Notes: generated by a model not told the origin, from the sequence alone. A DNA stretch of 64,000 nucleotides from Nocardia aobensis NBRC 100429 (GCF_000308375.1 NZ_BAFQ01000062.1:16951-80950), one strand, 5' to 3'. Shown: positions 49,533-58,860, counted from the first letter of the stretch. A program made the numbers and translations.

Positions 49533-50528
49533 ATGCCTCCGGATCCCGGCCAGATGACGGCGGCGTTCGAACGATTATCGACCCGAATGACGGTGCTGCA
49601 GGCCGGAATGCTGCTCGCGCCGACGATGCACGAACAGGGCGCCGCCCGCTACGGCCGCATCGTCGCCGCGCAGCTGGCGGCACTCGCGATCCGTGGACAT
49701 GTCGATGTGCATATCGGTAGCGACGGATTCGACGGGGCGGATTCGCTGCGCGCGGTCCTGCTGCCCGGACCGCCCGACTCGGTGGCCACGGAGGAGCGGC
49801 AGCTGTTGCGCCACCTGTTCGGCAACGGATACTCCGTGCGCATCGCCGCCTGCACCGACGGGCCGGGCTGGGATCGGCTCAACGCGACGGTGCGTCACGA
49901 GTTGATCGCCAACGGTTTCGGCTGGGCCCGGCCCGACCGTTACCGGGCGTTGCGCACGATGGTCCGGCTGCGCCGGCGAATGCTGGACTACGCGGCGCAG
50001 CGACCGGCGTGGCAGGACAACGAACCGCTGCACCGCGCGGGGTATCCCTATGCGGTGCTGTTCGCCGTCGACACCGGTCCGGGCCCGCATTGGCCGGGAC
50101 CGGAGTACGGCGCGCAGGCGCAGCTGTCCCTGCCGTGGAATCTGCCGCAGGCCTGCGCGCACGCCGTCCGCGATTCGGGCGAGATCGCCTACAGCGCGCC
50201 ACCGGTCGGCACCGAGGAGCGGCTGGCCGAAGTGGAGCAGCTGCTGATCGCCATGGACTCCCATTCGCAAGGAGTGCGGTATCACCATGTGGTCGAGGCC
50301 GAGCGACTGCACCGCCTGATCGACGATTACCGCTGGCGCTACAGCTTTCATACGCTGACCACCTCTCCCCGCCCCGAGGTACTGCGGGCGGCGCTGCTGG
50401 ATCTGGTGCGCGAGACCGAAACCGTGCGCGCGTACGTGCCGCCCGGGGCGCCGGGTCACGAAGAGGCCGTCCTGGTTTCGATGTACGCGGTCCGGCTGTC
50501 GGACCTCGTGCTGGACCGGACGCCGTGA
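49533..50528 (+). CDS. Hypothetical protein
   Basis: The protein has 331 residues and is soluble, with no signal peptide or membrane segment. RIVAAQLAALAIRGHVDVHI is followed by GNGYSVRIAACTDG. A basic middle segment (RALRTMVRLRRRMLDYAAQR) and DYRWRYSFHTLTTSPRPEVL come later. I recognise no family. The start is uncertain (ATG 49533 or GTG 49524/49527). Its 3' end abuts the DUF3349 remnant on the opposite strand. Confidence 0.65.
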   Translation: MPPDPGQMTAAFERLSTRMTVLQAGMLLAPTMHEQGAARYGRIVAAQLAALAIRGHVDVHIGSDGFDGADSLRAVLLPGPPDSVATEERQLLRHLFGNGYSVRIAACTDGPGWDRLNATVRHELIANGFGWARPDRYRALRTMVRLRRRMLDYAAQRPAWQDNEPLHRAGYPYAVLFAVDTGPGPHWPGPEYGAQAQLSLPWNLPQACAHAVRDSGEIAYSAPPVGTEERLAEVEQLLIAMDSHSQGVRYHHVVEAERLHRLIDDYRWRYSFHTLTTSPRPEVLRAALLDLVRETETVRAYVPPGAPGHEEAVLVSMYAVRLSDLVLDRTP

Positions 50529-50689
50529 ATCGGGTTGAGCGGCCAGCCGCCGGCGGCCAGTTTCGCCGCCACCTGGCGCAGATCGTCCTCGCTCGGATCG
50601 CAGCGGGTGACCTCCACGATCGCCGCCTCCACCTGCTCGCGATCGACGACATCGGGCCGCCCGGCCAGCAGCAGGCCGAGAAATGGTTC
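50521..50689 (-). pseudogene. DUF3349 gene remnant
   Basis: Immediately after a stop codon the minus strand reads EPFLGLLLAGRPDVVDREQV, EAAIVEVTRCDPSEDDLRQV and AAKLAAGGWPLNPI, the C-terminal half of DUF3349 proteins. The N-terminal half and any start are missing, since the in-frame codon before is TGA at 50690-50692. In mycobacteria a DUF3349 gene lies close to pitA, and the pitA remnant lies directly upstream here, so the pair is an old locus in decay. Confidence 0.75.
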
Positions 50690-51267
50690 TCAGACCTTCG
50701 CGATCGTGTCCGCGGGAGCGACCGGCTCGTCCCATTCGGCGTTGACGTTGGGGTGGTCGACCTTCTGCAGCTGACCCACGCCGCCACCATGCGCAGCGCG
50801 ATGTTCCAACGCACCCGCGCACCAGGCTTACCGACGCCGGAGCCGAGGATCGAGCCGGTGGCCGCATGGGTGGTCGAGAGCGCGAAGCCGAGGTGGCTGG
50901 AGGCGAGAATGATTGTGGCCGAAGATGCTTCGGCCGCCATGCCCTGCGGCGAGCTGATCTCGACCAGCCCCTTGCCGAGCGTGCGGATGATGCGCCAGCC
51001 GCCGACCGCGGCCACGATGCCCGCGATCACCGGCGAGAACAGCGCGGGCATGATCACCTTGCCCACCACGCCGTCGATCTTGCCGTGCCCGATCCACACC
51101 ACCCCCGCGCCGGAAGCCAGTGCGGCGCCGATCAATCCGCCGAACAGCGCGTGCGAACTCGAACTCGGCAGACCCAGCAGCCAGGTCAGCAGATTCCAGA
51201 TGATGCCGCCGAGCAGCCAGGCCATCACGATCCCCTGCCGATTTCCGAAAGCGCCTTCTGCCTGCAT
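50690..51267 (-). pseudogene. pitA: Decayed inorganic phosphate transporter (pitA)
   Basis: The reading frame begins MQAEGAFGNRQGIVMAWLLG, which is not a Pit N-terminus. It contains Pit landmarks WNLLTWLLGLPSSSSHALFG and LGKGLVEISSPQGMAAEA, then STTHAATGSILGSG. The first roughly 60-70 residues are absent, the segment with AHGTNDAQKTMG between GIVAAVG and GWRIIRTLGKG is missing, and the last membrane helices are lost. A frame change follows AAWV, after which KVDHPNVNAEWDEPVAP, the Pit C-terminal tail, is readable in another frame up to TGA 50690. Several independent deletions make a functional transporter impossible. Confidence 0.85.
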
Positions 51268-51280
51268 CGACGCGATTACG

Positions 51281-51356
51281 GTGAACTATTCGTGCAAACC
51301 TCGTCGCCTTTTCGCGTTTTCCGCCAATTTCGCCGAGGTTTGCACGGAAAGTTCAC
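51281..51356. repeat. 23-bp inverted repeat upstream of the pitA remnant
   Basis: Arms 51281-51303 (starts GTGAACTATTCGTGC) and 51334-51356 (ends GAAAGTTCAC) match at 21 of 23 positions, with 30 bases between. The outer GTTCAC units resemble Pho-box repeats, which would fit a phosphate transporter promoter. A hairpin or mobile-element end is the alternative. Confidence 0.6.
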
Positions 51357-51422
51357 CGGGTGCGCGGTGGGTGCCGCCGCACCGCGGTCGCCCGCGCCGA
51401 ACCGATCGTCGCGATCCCCGCA

Positions 51423-51875
51423 CTAGGCGGCGACGATCGTATCGGCGACCAGGCGGAGATCCGGCACGATGCCCTGTGGTTCGCGCACCCACGTGCGGCG
51501 CGGATTGCCGGGTGTCGGGAGGGCGATCAATGCGCCGGGTCTGGTCTGGGTTACGAAGCAGCGGAACAGGTCCACCGACCACCAGCCCGCTCCCTCGCCG
51601 CAGCGGGGATTCTCGGCGAGAAACGACCACACGCACCGATCCCCCACCCCGACCTCCATCACCGGCACCTGCAGATCGCCGAGTAGGCCGAGCACCGAGG
51701 CGCCCAGCCCGGCCGGTGTCATCACCGCGCACAGCCGACCCGACCGCATGACCAGCGCGCCGATCCGTTCCTCGTACCAGGTGTCACCGAACATCTCCCG
51801 ATACCGCGACTGCGCGGGTGCAATGCACGGACCCGGCTGTTCGATTACCTGCTCACTCGCGTAGATGGCTGTCAT
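51423..51875 (-). CDS. Hypothetical protein
   Basis: The protein has 150 residues, is soluble, and begins MTAIYASEQVIEQPGPCIAP. It contains RSGRLCAVMTPAGLGASVLG, WWSVDLFRCFVTQTRPGALI and LPTPGNPRRTWVREP, patterns seen in small actinobacterial proteins without known function. No signal peptide or membrane segment is visible. It lies alone between the pitA remnant and tRNA-CAU. ATG 51875 is the only reasonable start. Confidence 0.65.
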   Translation of the reverse strand: MTAIYASEQVIEQPGPCIAPAQSRYREMFGDTWYEERIGALVMRSGRLCAVMTPAGLGASVLGLLGDLQVPVMEVGVGDRCVWSFLAENPRCGEGAGWWSVDLFRCFVTQTRPGALIALPTPGNPRRTWVREPQGIVPDLRLVADTIVAA

Positions 51876-52091
51876 CAGCCGATCCTGCAGCCCGTTCGCT
51901 ATCGGACTGTGGCGGTGGAGTGACAGACGTGCTACGTCATCGGCGAGCAGCCTCGTGCCCGGCTACTGACGCGGAACGGCGAAACACCTTCGCGCCATTC
52001 CCTTTCACCGCGAGGCGCTGCCCGCCCGAGCCCAGCTAGGCCGTTGCACCCCCGACCCGGTAGCATCCCCCACGCGCGTGCAGCGCGGCGA

Positions 52092-52165
52092 GGGGCGGTA
52101 GCTCAGTCGGTTAGAGCCGCGGACTCATAATCCGCTGGTCGTGGGTTCGAGCCCCACCCGCCCCA
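52092..52165 (+). tRNA. tRNA with CAU anticodon (Met, elongator; tRNA-Ile2 not excluded)
   Basis: This is a 74-base cloverleaf. The acceptor pairs GGGGCGG with CCGCCCC and the discriminator is A. The D-arm is TAGCTCAGTCGGTTAGAGC. The anticodon stem GCGGA/TCCGC carries loop CTCATAA, so the anticodon is CAT. The T-arm is GTGGGTTCGAGCCCCAC. It lacks the C1-A72 mismatch of initiator tRNA, so elongator Met is favoured. Confidence 0.93.
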
Positions 52166-52333
52166 CAAACCCCCTGACTCATCCCCGGACGCGTCCGGCT
52201 CGGATCAAGCCCGCGGGCCGAGGCGCCCGACTACGCGCCGGCCATTTCTGCGGCGGTGAGGGTGACCGGGAGCGACGGCATGACCGGAATTCGCTAGCAG
52301 CGCCTGGCGCTCCGGACGCCAGAATGAAACGTT

Positions 52334-53356
52334 ATGCGCTCAACCGCCCCGGCCGTCATAGTGATGATGGCGGCAGTCCTGCTGGCAGGATGTACCCTTC
52401 CGACACGAGGGCCCGACCAGGCCGAGCGTGACAGCTGGTCACGCGTGATCGAGACTGCCATCCAGGCTCTTCCCGGGGTGGTCGATGCCTCACATTGGTT
52501 CGATTACGAGGGCAAGTCCCGCACGTACGCCTCCCGACTCGATGTGCATCTGGAGGACGGCGCCACACCGGACGAGGCCGCGTCCGTGGTGCGTGCCATG
52601 GGCGCCCAGCCGCTTCCGCCGCGGTACCGAGGCGACTACACGCAGGTCGATCTCAACCGGATGGCGGATTCTTATTCTGCGGATTGGGGGTTCGGCCGGG
52701 ACGTGAGCAGGGAAGCGAACTCGGCACATACCTGGGTGAGAGTCTCGGCCCCGGGCACACAGGTGGGCTGGCTGTCACGCGGCTTCGTCGTAGACAAGAT
52801 GAGCGACGCCATCGGCGTGGCATCGGGCTCCGGGGCCCAACCCCACCGTGCCACCGCGGCGATGCGCCGAATCATCCAGGACTTTCCCGAACTGGCATCC
52901 AGCTACTGGACGGTGTCCACCATTCCTGAGGAGAGCGGGTTCCACAATCACTCGAAACTCGAACACGGGTGGCTCAACACGGACCTCTCCGGCTTCCCGC
53001 CCGGCCGACCCCGCTTCCCGTCCAATGGTGAACTCGAGATGTGGGAGTGGTTCCTGACCGATCAACCCACCCCGTTCTTCGTCGAGATTTCCGTATACGA
53101 CCCGCCCGGCAAAGCCGGCCGCACCCTGGACGTCGCGATGTACCCTCCTGCCGGAACGCAATTCACCGCCGCGCAGGCGACACAACTCGCCGACAAGCAT
53201 CTTCCCTACCTGGCCCAGCCCGGTGCCGTGGTCGACTACACGATCGGAGGCCCCTACGTCCCCGTTCTCGCGGTCTTCATCGGCGGTTGCCAGCCATCCA
53301 CGCGCGATGTTCCACCGGAGTCGCAGCCCTACGCGCGTCAATATGAACGCTGCTGA
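52334..53356 (+). CDS. Lipoprotein, unknown function
   Basis: The protein has 340 residues. The signal sequence APAVIVMMAAVLLAGC has a clear lipobox. The mature protein is soluble and mixed alpha/beta, with VDASHWFDYEGKSRTYASRL and LDVHLEDGATPDEAASVVRA near its start, and no known domain is recognised. Two cysteines near the C-terminus (GGCQPS and the terminal ERC) may pair. The gene stands alone downstream of tRNA-CAU. Confidence 0.75.
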   Translation: MRSTAPAVIVMMAAVLLAGCTLPTRGPDQAERDSWSRVIETAIQALPGVVDASHWFDYEGKSRTYASRLDVHLEDGATPDEAASVVRAMGAQPLPPRYRGDYTQVDLNRMADSYSADWGFGRDVSREANSAHTWVRVSAPGTQVGWLSRGFVVDKMSDAIGVASGSGAQPHRATAAMRRIIQDFPELASSYWTVSTIPEESGFHNHSKLEHGWLNTDLSGFPPGRPRFPSNGELEMWEWFLTDQPTPFFVEISVYDPPGKAGRTLDVAMYPPAGTQFTAAQATQLADKHLPYLAQPGAVVDYTIGGPYVPVLAVFIGGCQPSTRDVPPESQPYARQYERC

Positions 53357-53711
53357 GCCGGCCGGCTGAACGTACCGATGCTCACCGATGACACCGGGAC
53401 CGCGTTCCCGTACCGGCGACGCGGCTGGACGAGACGGTAACCACGCTGATCGGGGCGTCCGTTTCGGGTGCATCCGCGTGGCCATGGTGCAAGGCTGGAT
53501 CCGACAGCGATGCGATCCGAGGAGCAGTCATGGGCACCACTGCCCGCGGCGAACCCGACAGCGCCGCGTTCCGGTCCTGCACCGATATCACCGCCGCACG
53601 CCGGCGCCGCTCCGGTCCGCCCGCCTCCACACGACATGGTCGCCGAGCAGGGAGGTAGCTGCCTGCTGCTGTCGAATCACCACATCGACTACTCGTTTCA
53701 GGGAGCACACG
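53357..53711. other. 355-base stretch without a supported gene
   Basis: Only short overlapping frames are present, including a 42-codon frame from ATG 53529 with no ribosome site. No tRNA, terminator-type hairpin or palindrome stood out. The last bases carry TCAGGGAG, the ribosome site of the next gene. Confidence 0.5.
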
Positions 53712-54203
53712 ATGTCCACCATTCACCTCACGCACACCACCACGTCGACACCGGAGCAGTTCGTCGCCGCCCTCACCGACTTCGGTCCGGGCCGGTCGAA
53801 ACTCTTCGGCAACAGCACCGACGAATACCTCCATGTGCATGCCCAGGACGCCACCCACGCCGACGTCACCGAGGGCTCGCACCGCATCTGGGAACGCCTG
53901 CGCTACGACTGGTCCGACCCGCACCACGTCGTCATGACGACCACCGACTCCAACATGTGGGGCGGCGCATCCGGCCACACCTACACCCTCACACCGATGC
54001 CCGACGGGACCACCGAAGTCGATGCCGTCGTGGTGCGCGAAGGTAAGAACTTGACGGGACATGTCCTGGAAGCAGTGCTCGGCACGGTCGGCAAACGTGT
54101 CCTGGACAAAGAGCTCGTCAAGACGATTCACGCTGTCGAAGCGCGCAATGCCGGCGGGCCGACGACCAACCCGGCTGAAGGGCCGCACGACTTGCATTCC
54201 TGA
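53712..54203 (+). CDS. SRPBCC-fold protein
   Basis: The protein has 163 residues and an SRPBCC/START-like fold (STIHLTHTTTSTPEQFVAAL, YDWSDPHHVVMTTTDSNMWG, YTLTPMPDGTTEVDAVVVRE). Members bind hydrophobic ligands and include polyketide cyclases. ATG 53712 has CAGGGAG upstream. The function is unknown. Confidence 0.78.
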   Translation: MSTIHLTHTTTSTPEQFVAALTDFGPGRSKLFGNSTDEYLHVHAQDATHADVTEGSHRIWERLRYDWSDPHHVVMTTTDSNMWGGASGHTYTLTPMPDGTTEVDAVVVREGKNLTGHVLEAVLGTVGKRVLDKELVKTIHAVEARNAGGPTTNPAEGPHDLHS

Positions 54204-54256
54204 CGTCATTTCCGTCGAGAAGGCCGCCGTGGCGATCCGGTCGTGACGGCCCCGCC

Positions 54257-55060
54257 CTATCGCCCCGCGAGTTCGGTGACCACCGGAGCCAGTCGCTCGG
54301 CAACGTCGGCGCCGAAGATGAAGTAGGAGAAGCCGATCTCCTCGCGGCGGCGCTGGATTTCCTCGACGGCGGCTGCGGGGTCGTCCGGGAGTACGGTCAG
54401 GGCGTCCGCGGCGCGGAGGGCGGCGGGGTCCGTATCGGGCGGTGCCATGTGTGGGGCGACGGTGTCGCCGACGACCGGCACGGCGAGGGCGAGCTCCTGG
54501 TCCGCGGTGGCGCGGAAGTCGCGGGCGAGCCGTTCGACCTCACTGCGGGGCTGGTCCCCCAGTGCGAAGGTGACTATGTCCGCGACCTCGTCCGCCAATG
54601 CTCGAGCCTTCGGACCGAGGACGGCCATCGCCACCGGCGTGTGCAGGTCGGAGCCGTCGAGATCTCGCAGCGCCGCCACCGTCTTACGCACCTCGGCCAG
54701 CCGCTCGCTCGGCGAGACGACGGGCAGCCCTTTGTCGCGCAGCTCGTCCTCGATGCCCGGCCTGCCGGTGCCGATGCCCATCTCGAAGCGCCCCTCCGTC
54801 AGCAGCGACAGCGAGTGCGCTTCCCACGCCGTCTGCCACGGCGGGCGCAGCGGAGAGGCGTAGACCCAGGTGCCCACCCGCAGGTCGGTCAGGGCCGCGG
54901 CGGTGGCCAGCATGGGCCCCGGCGCCGGTTGCGTGAGCGGGAAATCGGCCACCAGCAACGTGGAGTAACCACTGTCGGCGATGCGGCGCACGCGATCCCG
55001 CCACGTCGGCACGTCGGTCATGAGCGGGGCGACAACCCCGAATCGAAACGGTCGCGTCAT
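54257..55060 (-). CDS. LLM-class (F420/flavin-dependent) oxidoreductase
   Basis: This 267-residue TIM-barrel protein of the luciferase-like monooxygenase superfamily has DSGYSTLLVADFPLTQPAPG, RFEMGIGTGRPG and VADIVTFALGD, as in actinobacterial F420-dependent members. The length is slightly below the usual 280-350. ATG 55060 gives MTRPFRFGVVAPLM; the longer frame to 55294 has no similarity. The substrate is not predictable. Confidence 0.83.
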   Translation of the reverse strand: MTRPFRFGVVAPLMTDVPTWRDRVRRIADSGYSTLLVADFPLTQPAPGPMLATAAALTDLRVGTWVYASPLRPPWQTAWEAHSLSLLTEGRFEMGIGTGRPGIEDELRDKGLPVVSPSERLAEVRKTVAALRDLDGSDLHTPVAMAVLGPKARALADEVADIVTFALGDQPRSEVERLARDFRATADQELALAVPVVGDTVAPHMAPPDTDPAALRAADALTVLPDDPAAAVEEIQRRREEIGFSYFIFGADVAERLAPVVTELAGR

Positions 55061-55334
55061 AACTGGACTCCTATCGCTCACTACGTTCAGAGACAGGGAC
55101 GGCGGGCCCGCCCGAAATTCATCGGTGCGCCCGGCGCGTGCCCGGCCGGCCGCGCTCCGGCAGGCGCCGGAGTCAGCGGCTACCGATTTTCGGTTTCGGG
55201 CGCGGAACACCGCAGCGAGAGCGACTCGTCTGCTTCGCCCGGCATACCCTAGCTGTCCACTGCCGTACGGGGAGCGAATTCCACAGCGGTACAAGCATTC
55301 TCACCAGAAACGAGGGGCAATGCCGCCGCCGGGG

Positions 55335-55997
55335 CTATCGCCGCGCTGCTCGCTCGGCCATCAGCTGGGCCGCGCCCTCGCCGGTGAGCTGGTCCGGGGC
55401 GGGCCGGCGGCCGGTGATGAGCAGGAGCAGGGTGGTGACCGAGCCTTCGATCACCGGTCCGGTGCCGGCGGTCCACTCGCCGTCGGAAGCGACAAGGTGG
55501 TAGCGACCGAACTTCTTGCGTGCGTGAAACGGGAAGCCGCCGTTCCATACCCGGTCGAGCGCCAATTCCGCTGCCGCTATCGGCATTTCGCGCCGGATAC
55601 CGAGTGGGACCGCGATGTCCTGGCCGTGCACCAGCAGATCCATCAGCCGGTCGACAGGGGTCGTGCCGACGGGTGTGACCCGGGCGCCGATGCTGTCGTG
55701 CAGCTCGGCGAGCAGTTGTGTGCTGGTCCGGCGGCCGGCGTGCCGGATGGCGGTGTCGCGGACCATGCGGTCGAAGTCGCCTCGGGCTCGGATCAGATTG
55801 GTCAGGATCGCCCCCAGACCGGAATCGGCCGACAGGATCAGGTGTGCGACGACATCGCGAACCCGCCAGCCCGCACACAAAGAGGGCTGCTCCCAACCAT
55901 TCTCGGGAAGGGACCGCAGCAGTTGGACGAGACTCCTGCGCTCGGCGGCGACGGCCTGCCAGATCTGCTCGGTGTCGATGGGTGTCTTTCCGGTCAT
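55335..55997 (-). CDS. Maleylpyruvate isomerase-like (DinB-type) protein
   Basis: The protein has 220 residues and a four-helix DinB/mycothiol-dependent fold. SLCAGWRVRDVVAHLILSAD is the motif that places it in the TIGR03083 group, then VDRLMDLLVHGQDIAVPLGI. The conserved His residues (VAHL, LVHGQD) would bind metal. The substrate is unknown, and mycothiol use is typical of the group. ATG 55997 follows GAGGAG. It diverges from the next merR gene. Confidence 0.82.
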   Translation of the reverse strand: MTGKTPIDTEQIWQAVAAERRSLVQLLRSLPENGWEQPSLCAGWRVRDVVAHLILSADSGLGAILTNLIRARGDFDRMVRDTAIRHAGRRTSTQLLAELHDSIGARVTPVGTTPVDRLMDLLVHGQDIAVPLGIRREMPIAAAELALDRVWNGGFPFHARKKFGRYHLVASDGEWTAGTGPVIEGSVTTLLLLITGRRPAPDQLTGEGAAQLMAERAARR

Positions 55998-56098
55998 TGT
56001 CGGAACTCCTCGCCTGATCGGTGTTGCAGTACCGTAGGAGTTCCAGTCGGGTGGAGGTTCCAGCGATTGTGACTCACAACACACATCGAGACGGTCTG

Positions 56099-56980
56099 AT
56101 GACCATCGGGGAACTGTCGGTGCGCACCGGCGTCCCGGTCCGCACCATCCGCTTCTACTGCGACGAAGGGGTGCTGGAAGCGCGCCGCAGCGCGGCCGGG
56201 CATCGCCTGTTCGATCCGGCGACCGCGGTCGATCGACTGCAGCTGGTGCGTCGGCTGCGCACGCTCGGCCTCGGGCTGCCCGCGATCATGGGCGTACTCA
56301 CCGGAACCACGTCGACAACCGAGGCCGTCGCCATCGAAAAGGCCTCGCTGGATACCGAATTGGCGGCATTGACCTGGCGAAGGGCAGCGCTGGCGGCGGT
56401 CGCCGACGCACCGCCCGGCCGGCACGCCGCCCGGCTGGAACTACTGGCCGCAGTCGGTGACGGCCGACGCGCCTACGACGATCTCATCGCGTTCTGGCGC
56501 CGCCTGCTCACCCCGATCGCACCGGAATTGTTCGACGCTTTCGCCGCCATGAACATTCCGGCCCCGCCCGCCGATCCCACATCCCGGCAGGTCGTCGCCT
56601 ACGCCGAACTCGCCACCGCCGCAACCGATCCGGTGTTGACCGCCGCGCTGACGAAACAGCTCTGGCGCCACGATCCCGGACATGTTCGCGACAAACGCGC
56701 ACTGCTTGCCGGTGTCGCCGAGGCCTGCGCGATCGTGGACCCGCTGGTGGCCGCACACGTCGAACCGCGGCCCGGCGCCGAACTCGACCGGTTTCTCGCC
56801 GCTCACGCCGCGGCCCGGGGCGTCCGTCCCACGGCCGAGTTCCGGCGCCGGCTTCTCTACGGCGCCGACGATTACGATCCGCGCATTCGCCGCTACTGGA
56901 CGCTCACCACCGAGATCACCGGCACGACCACCACCGGTGCGGCACAGGACTGGTTGTACCGGGCGCTGAGCCGGTCGTAG
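56099..56980 (+). CDS. MerR-family regulator with long C-terminal domain
   Basis: The protein has 293 residues. The N-terminal domain TIGELSVRTGVPVRTIRFYC, then DEGVLEARRSAAGHRLF, is MerR DNA-binding. The long C-terminal region, rich in Ala and Arg (RVLRQ-type helices, PGHVRDKRALLAGVAEACAI), is a ligand-binding type. ATG 56099 is used; GTG 56069 is possible. It diverges from the DinB-like gene. The 101-base intergenic region carries a repeated GTTCCAG (near 56040 and 56058) that may be its site. Confidence 0.82.
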   Translation: MTIGELSVRTGVPVRTIRFYCDEGVLEARRSAAGHRLFDPATAVDRLQLVRRLRTLGLGLPAIMGVLTGTTSTTEAVAIEKASLDTELAALTWRRAALAAVADAPPGRHAARLELLAAVGDGRRAYDDLIAFWRRLLTPIAPELFDAFAAMNIPAPPADPTSRQVVAYAELATAATDPVLTAALTKQLWRHDPGHVRDKRALLAGVAEACAIVDPLVAAHVEPRPGAELDRFLAAHAAARGVRPTAEFRRRLLYGADDYDPRIRRYWTLTTEITGTTTTGAAQDWLYRALSRS

Positions 56981-57001
56981 CGGCGAGCCGGAGCCTCGCC
57001 C

Positions 57002-57619
57002 TCACTTCTCCAGATACGCGATCATTCCGTCGATGAGTCCCTGGATGGCGTCGTCGAGGTTGCCGTAGGTGCCGAGGGTGCGTTCGGAGGTGATGCCACG
57101 CATGGCGGCGGGGATGAGGGCGGCGACGCGGCGGATTTTCACCGGGTCCACACCTAGGTCGGCGAAGGCGCGTTCACATGCCTTGTCCCAGTTGGGTTTC
57201 CAGGAGGCGAGCTCGGCAGCGGTCAGGGGATAGTCGCGTTCGAGTTCGGCGTGGTCGCGAGGCAGGGCGGCGCGCAGGGTTTCGATGGCGAGGGATTCGG
57301 GGCGGCGCAAGCCGATCGCCATCGTGTTGATCAGGGCGCTGACCCGTTCGGCCAGGGTGCCTTCCGTGGCGATGCCGGCGGGCAGGTCGCCGCGTTTGTC
57401 GGCGGTGTACCGGAGTACCGCCGCCCACAGGCCGTCGATATCGCCGAACTGATATTTCACGACTCCCCAGGTGGCGCCGATGTCGCGGGCGATCCGGTTG
57501 CCGGATACGGCTGCCGGGTCGCCGGTGGCCAGCGAGGTGATCGCGGCCTCGAGCATGGCCTCACGCGATTGGATACCGCGCTTGTTCGCACGCCTCCCGC
57601 TGACCGCTACATCCGTCAC
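57002..57619 (-). CDS. TetR-family regulator
   Basis: The protein has 205 residues. The N-terminal helix-turn-helix includes SREAMLEAAITSLATGDPAA and NRIARDIGATWGVVKYQFGD. The C-terminal ligand domain is typical in length. The start is ATG 57619 (MTDVAVSGRR). It diverges from the Rieske oxygenase, and a 9-base dyad at 57665-57695 between them is the probable operator. Confidence 0.86.
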   Translation of the reverse strand: MTDVAVSGRRANKRGIQSREAMLEAAITSLATGDPAAVSGNRIARDIGATWGVVKYQFGDIDGLWAAVLRYTADKRGDLPAGIATEGTLAERVSALINTMAIGLRRPESLAIETLRAALPRDHAELERDYPLTAAELASWKPNWDKACERAFADLGVDPVKIRRVAALIPAAMRGITSERTLGTYGNLDDAIQGLIDGMIAYLEK

Positions 57620-57664
57620 GACGGTCGATAATACCGCGCCTGATCTGCGGCATCAAATTTCAAC

Positions 57665-57695
57665 GAACCCTCTTGTTTTCTTTCATAGAGGGTTC
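57665..57695. promoter_or_regulatory. TetR-type dyad between tetR and Rieske gene
   Basis: GAACCCTCT and AGAGGGTTC are separated by 13 bases. The dyad lies 46 bases before the tetR start and 77 bases before the Rieske ATG. Confidence 0.6.
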
Positions 57696-57771
57696 TACGC
57701 TCGTGTCGCCGGGCCCGAGTTCAGCGGTCCGCGCCGCGATGTGCGGCCCTCGCCGAACGTGGAGGATCGAG

Positions 57772-58860
57772 ATGGCAAAGCCACCCCTGCCGATGGAGCC
57801 GACAGGCTGGTTCCAAGTCGCCTGGTGTGCGGAAATCGCGGTCGGCGCCGTCCACAAGATGAAGTACTTCGGCCGCGAGATGGTCGCGTGGCGTTCGGCG
57901 TCGGGGCAGCTGGCGGTGTTCGACGCCTACTGCGAACATCTCGGCGCGCACCTGGGCTACGGCGGGCGCGTCGACGGCGAGAACCTGGTGTGCCCGTTCC
58001 ACGGCTGGGAGTGGAATCGGCAGGGGCGCAACGTCTGCATCCCCTACGAGTCACATCCCAACAAGGGCCGCCGCATCCGCAGCTATCCGGTCGTCGAACG
58101 CAACGAGGCGGTGTGGATCTGGTACGACATCGACGGTCGCGCACCGTATTTCGAGGTGCCGGATATTTTCGAGGCGTTCGGCGACGACAGGACCGCCGCC
58201 GACTACTATCCGCCGGTGCCCGCGGCCACGTTGTTCCGGCCGGGGCTGGAACTGCATCCGCAGTACATCATGGAGAACGGCGTCGACTTCGCGCATTTCA
58301 AGGTCGTGCACAAGACGCCGTTCGTGCCGGAGTTCACCCGCCACGACTTCTCCGGCCCGGTCTCCTACGTGGACTTCACCATCGCCTTCGACGAGGGCGC
58401 CAGCGAATCGGACGTCAACAGCGGCGTCGAGTCGATCAACGCCGGGCTGGGCTGTTCGATCACCAAGAGCTGGGGCATGGTCGACAACCGCACCATGCCC
58501 GCGGTCACCCCGGTGGACGAAAGCACCTCCGACGTCCGGTTCACCGTGTGGATCGGACGCAAGCCGGGCGACGACAGCCCGGAGATCACCCGATACGGCA
58601 AGACGATGGCCGATTTCGTCATCGACCAGTTCCAGGCCGACATCGACATCTGGGCGCACCAGCGCTACTCCGACCCACCCGCGTTGAGCCGCAAGGAATT
58701 TCAAGGATTCACCGCGCTGCGCGAATGGGCGCGGCAGTTCTATCCCGACGGCGGCCCCGCGGGTACCGACCCGCGCCCATCCCACAGCGGGGCTGTTCAT
58801 CCCGCGGCCGACGCGACCGCTCGAGTACCGTCACCGAACACACCGAAAGGCATGCGATGA
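57772..58860 (+). CDS. Rieske non-haem iron oxygenase (KshA-like)
   Basis: The protein has 362 residues. The Rieske cluster ligands are Cys54/His56 and Cys74/His77 (YCEHLG, CPFHGW), 17 residues apart. The catalytic iron site is in the ENGVDFAHFKVVH segment. It resembles steroid 9-alpha-hydroxylase oxygenases and other terminal oxygenases. It needs a reductase, which is not visible nearby. ATG 57772 has GGAGG upstream. The stop overlaps the next start by 4 bases, so the two genes form an operon under the TetR dyad. Confidence 0.9.
   Translation: MAKPPLPMEPTGWFQVAWCAEIAVGAVHKMKYFGREMVAWRSASGQLAVFDAYCEHLGAHLGYGGRVDGENLVCPFHGWEWNRQGRNVCIPYESHPNKGRRIRSYPVVERNEAVWIWYDIDGRAPYFEVPDIFEAFGDDRTAADYYPPVPAATLFRPGLELHPQYIMENGVDFAHFKVVHKTPFVPEFTRHDFSGPVSYVDFTIAFDEGASESDVNSGVESINAGLGCSITKSWGMVDNRTMPAVTPVDESTSDVRFTVWIGRKPGDDSPEITRYGKTMADFVIDQFQADIDIWAHQRYSDPPALSRKEFQGFTALREWARQFYPDGGPAGTDPRPSHSGAVHPAADATARVPSPNTPKGMR

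Noticed and set aside
52092..52165. Initiator tRNA-fMet
   Set aside because: The first acceptor pair is a normal G-C and not the initiator C-A mismatch, so an elongator-type CAU tRNA is called.
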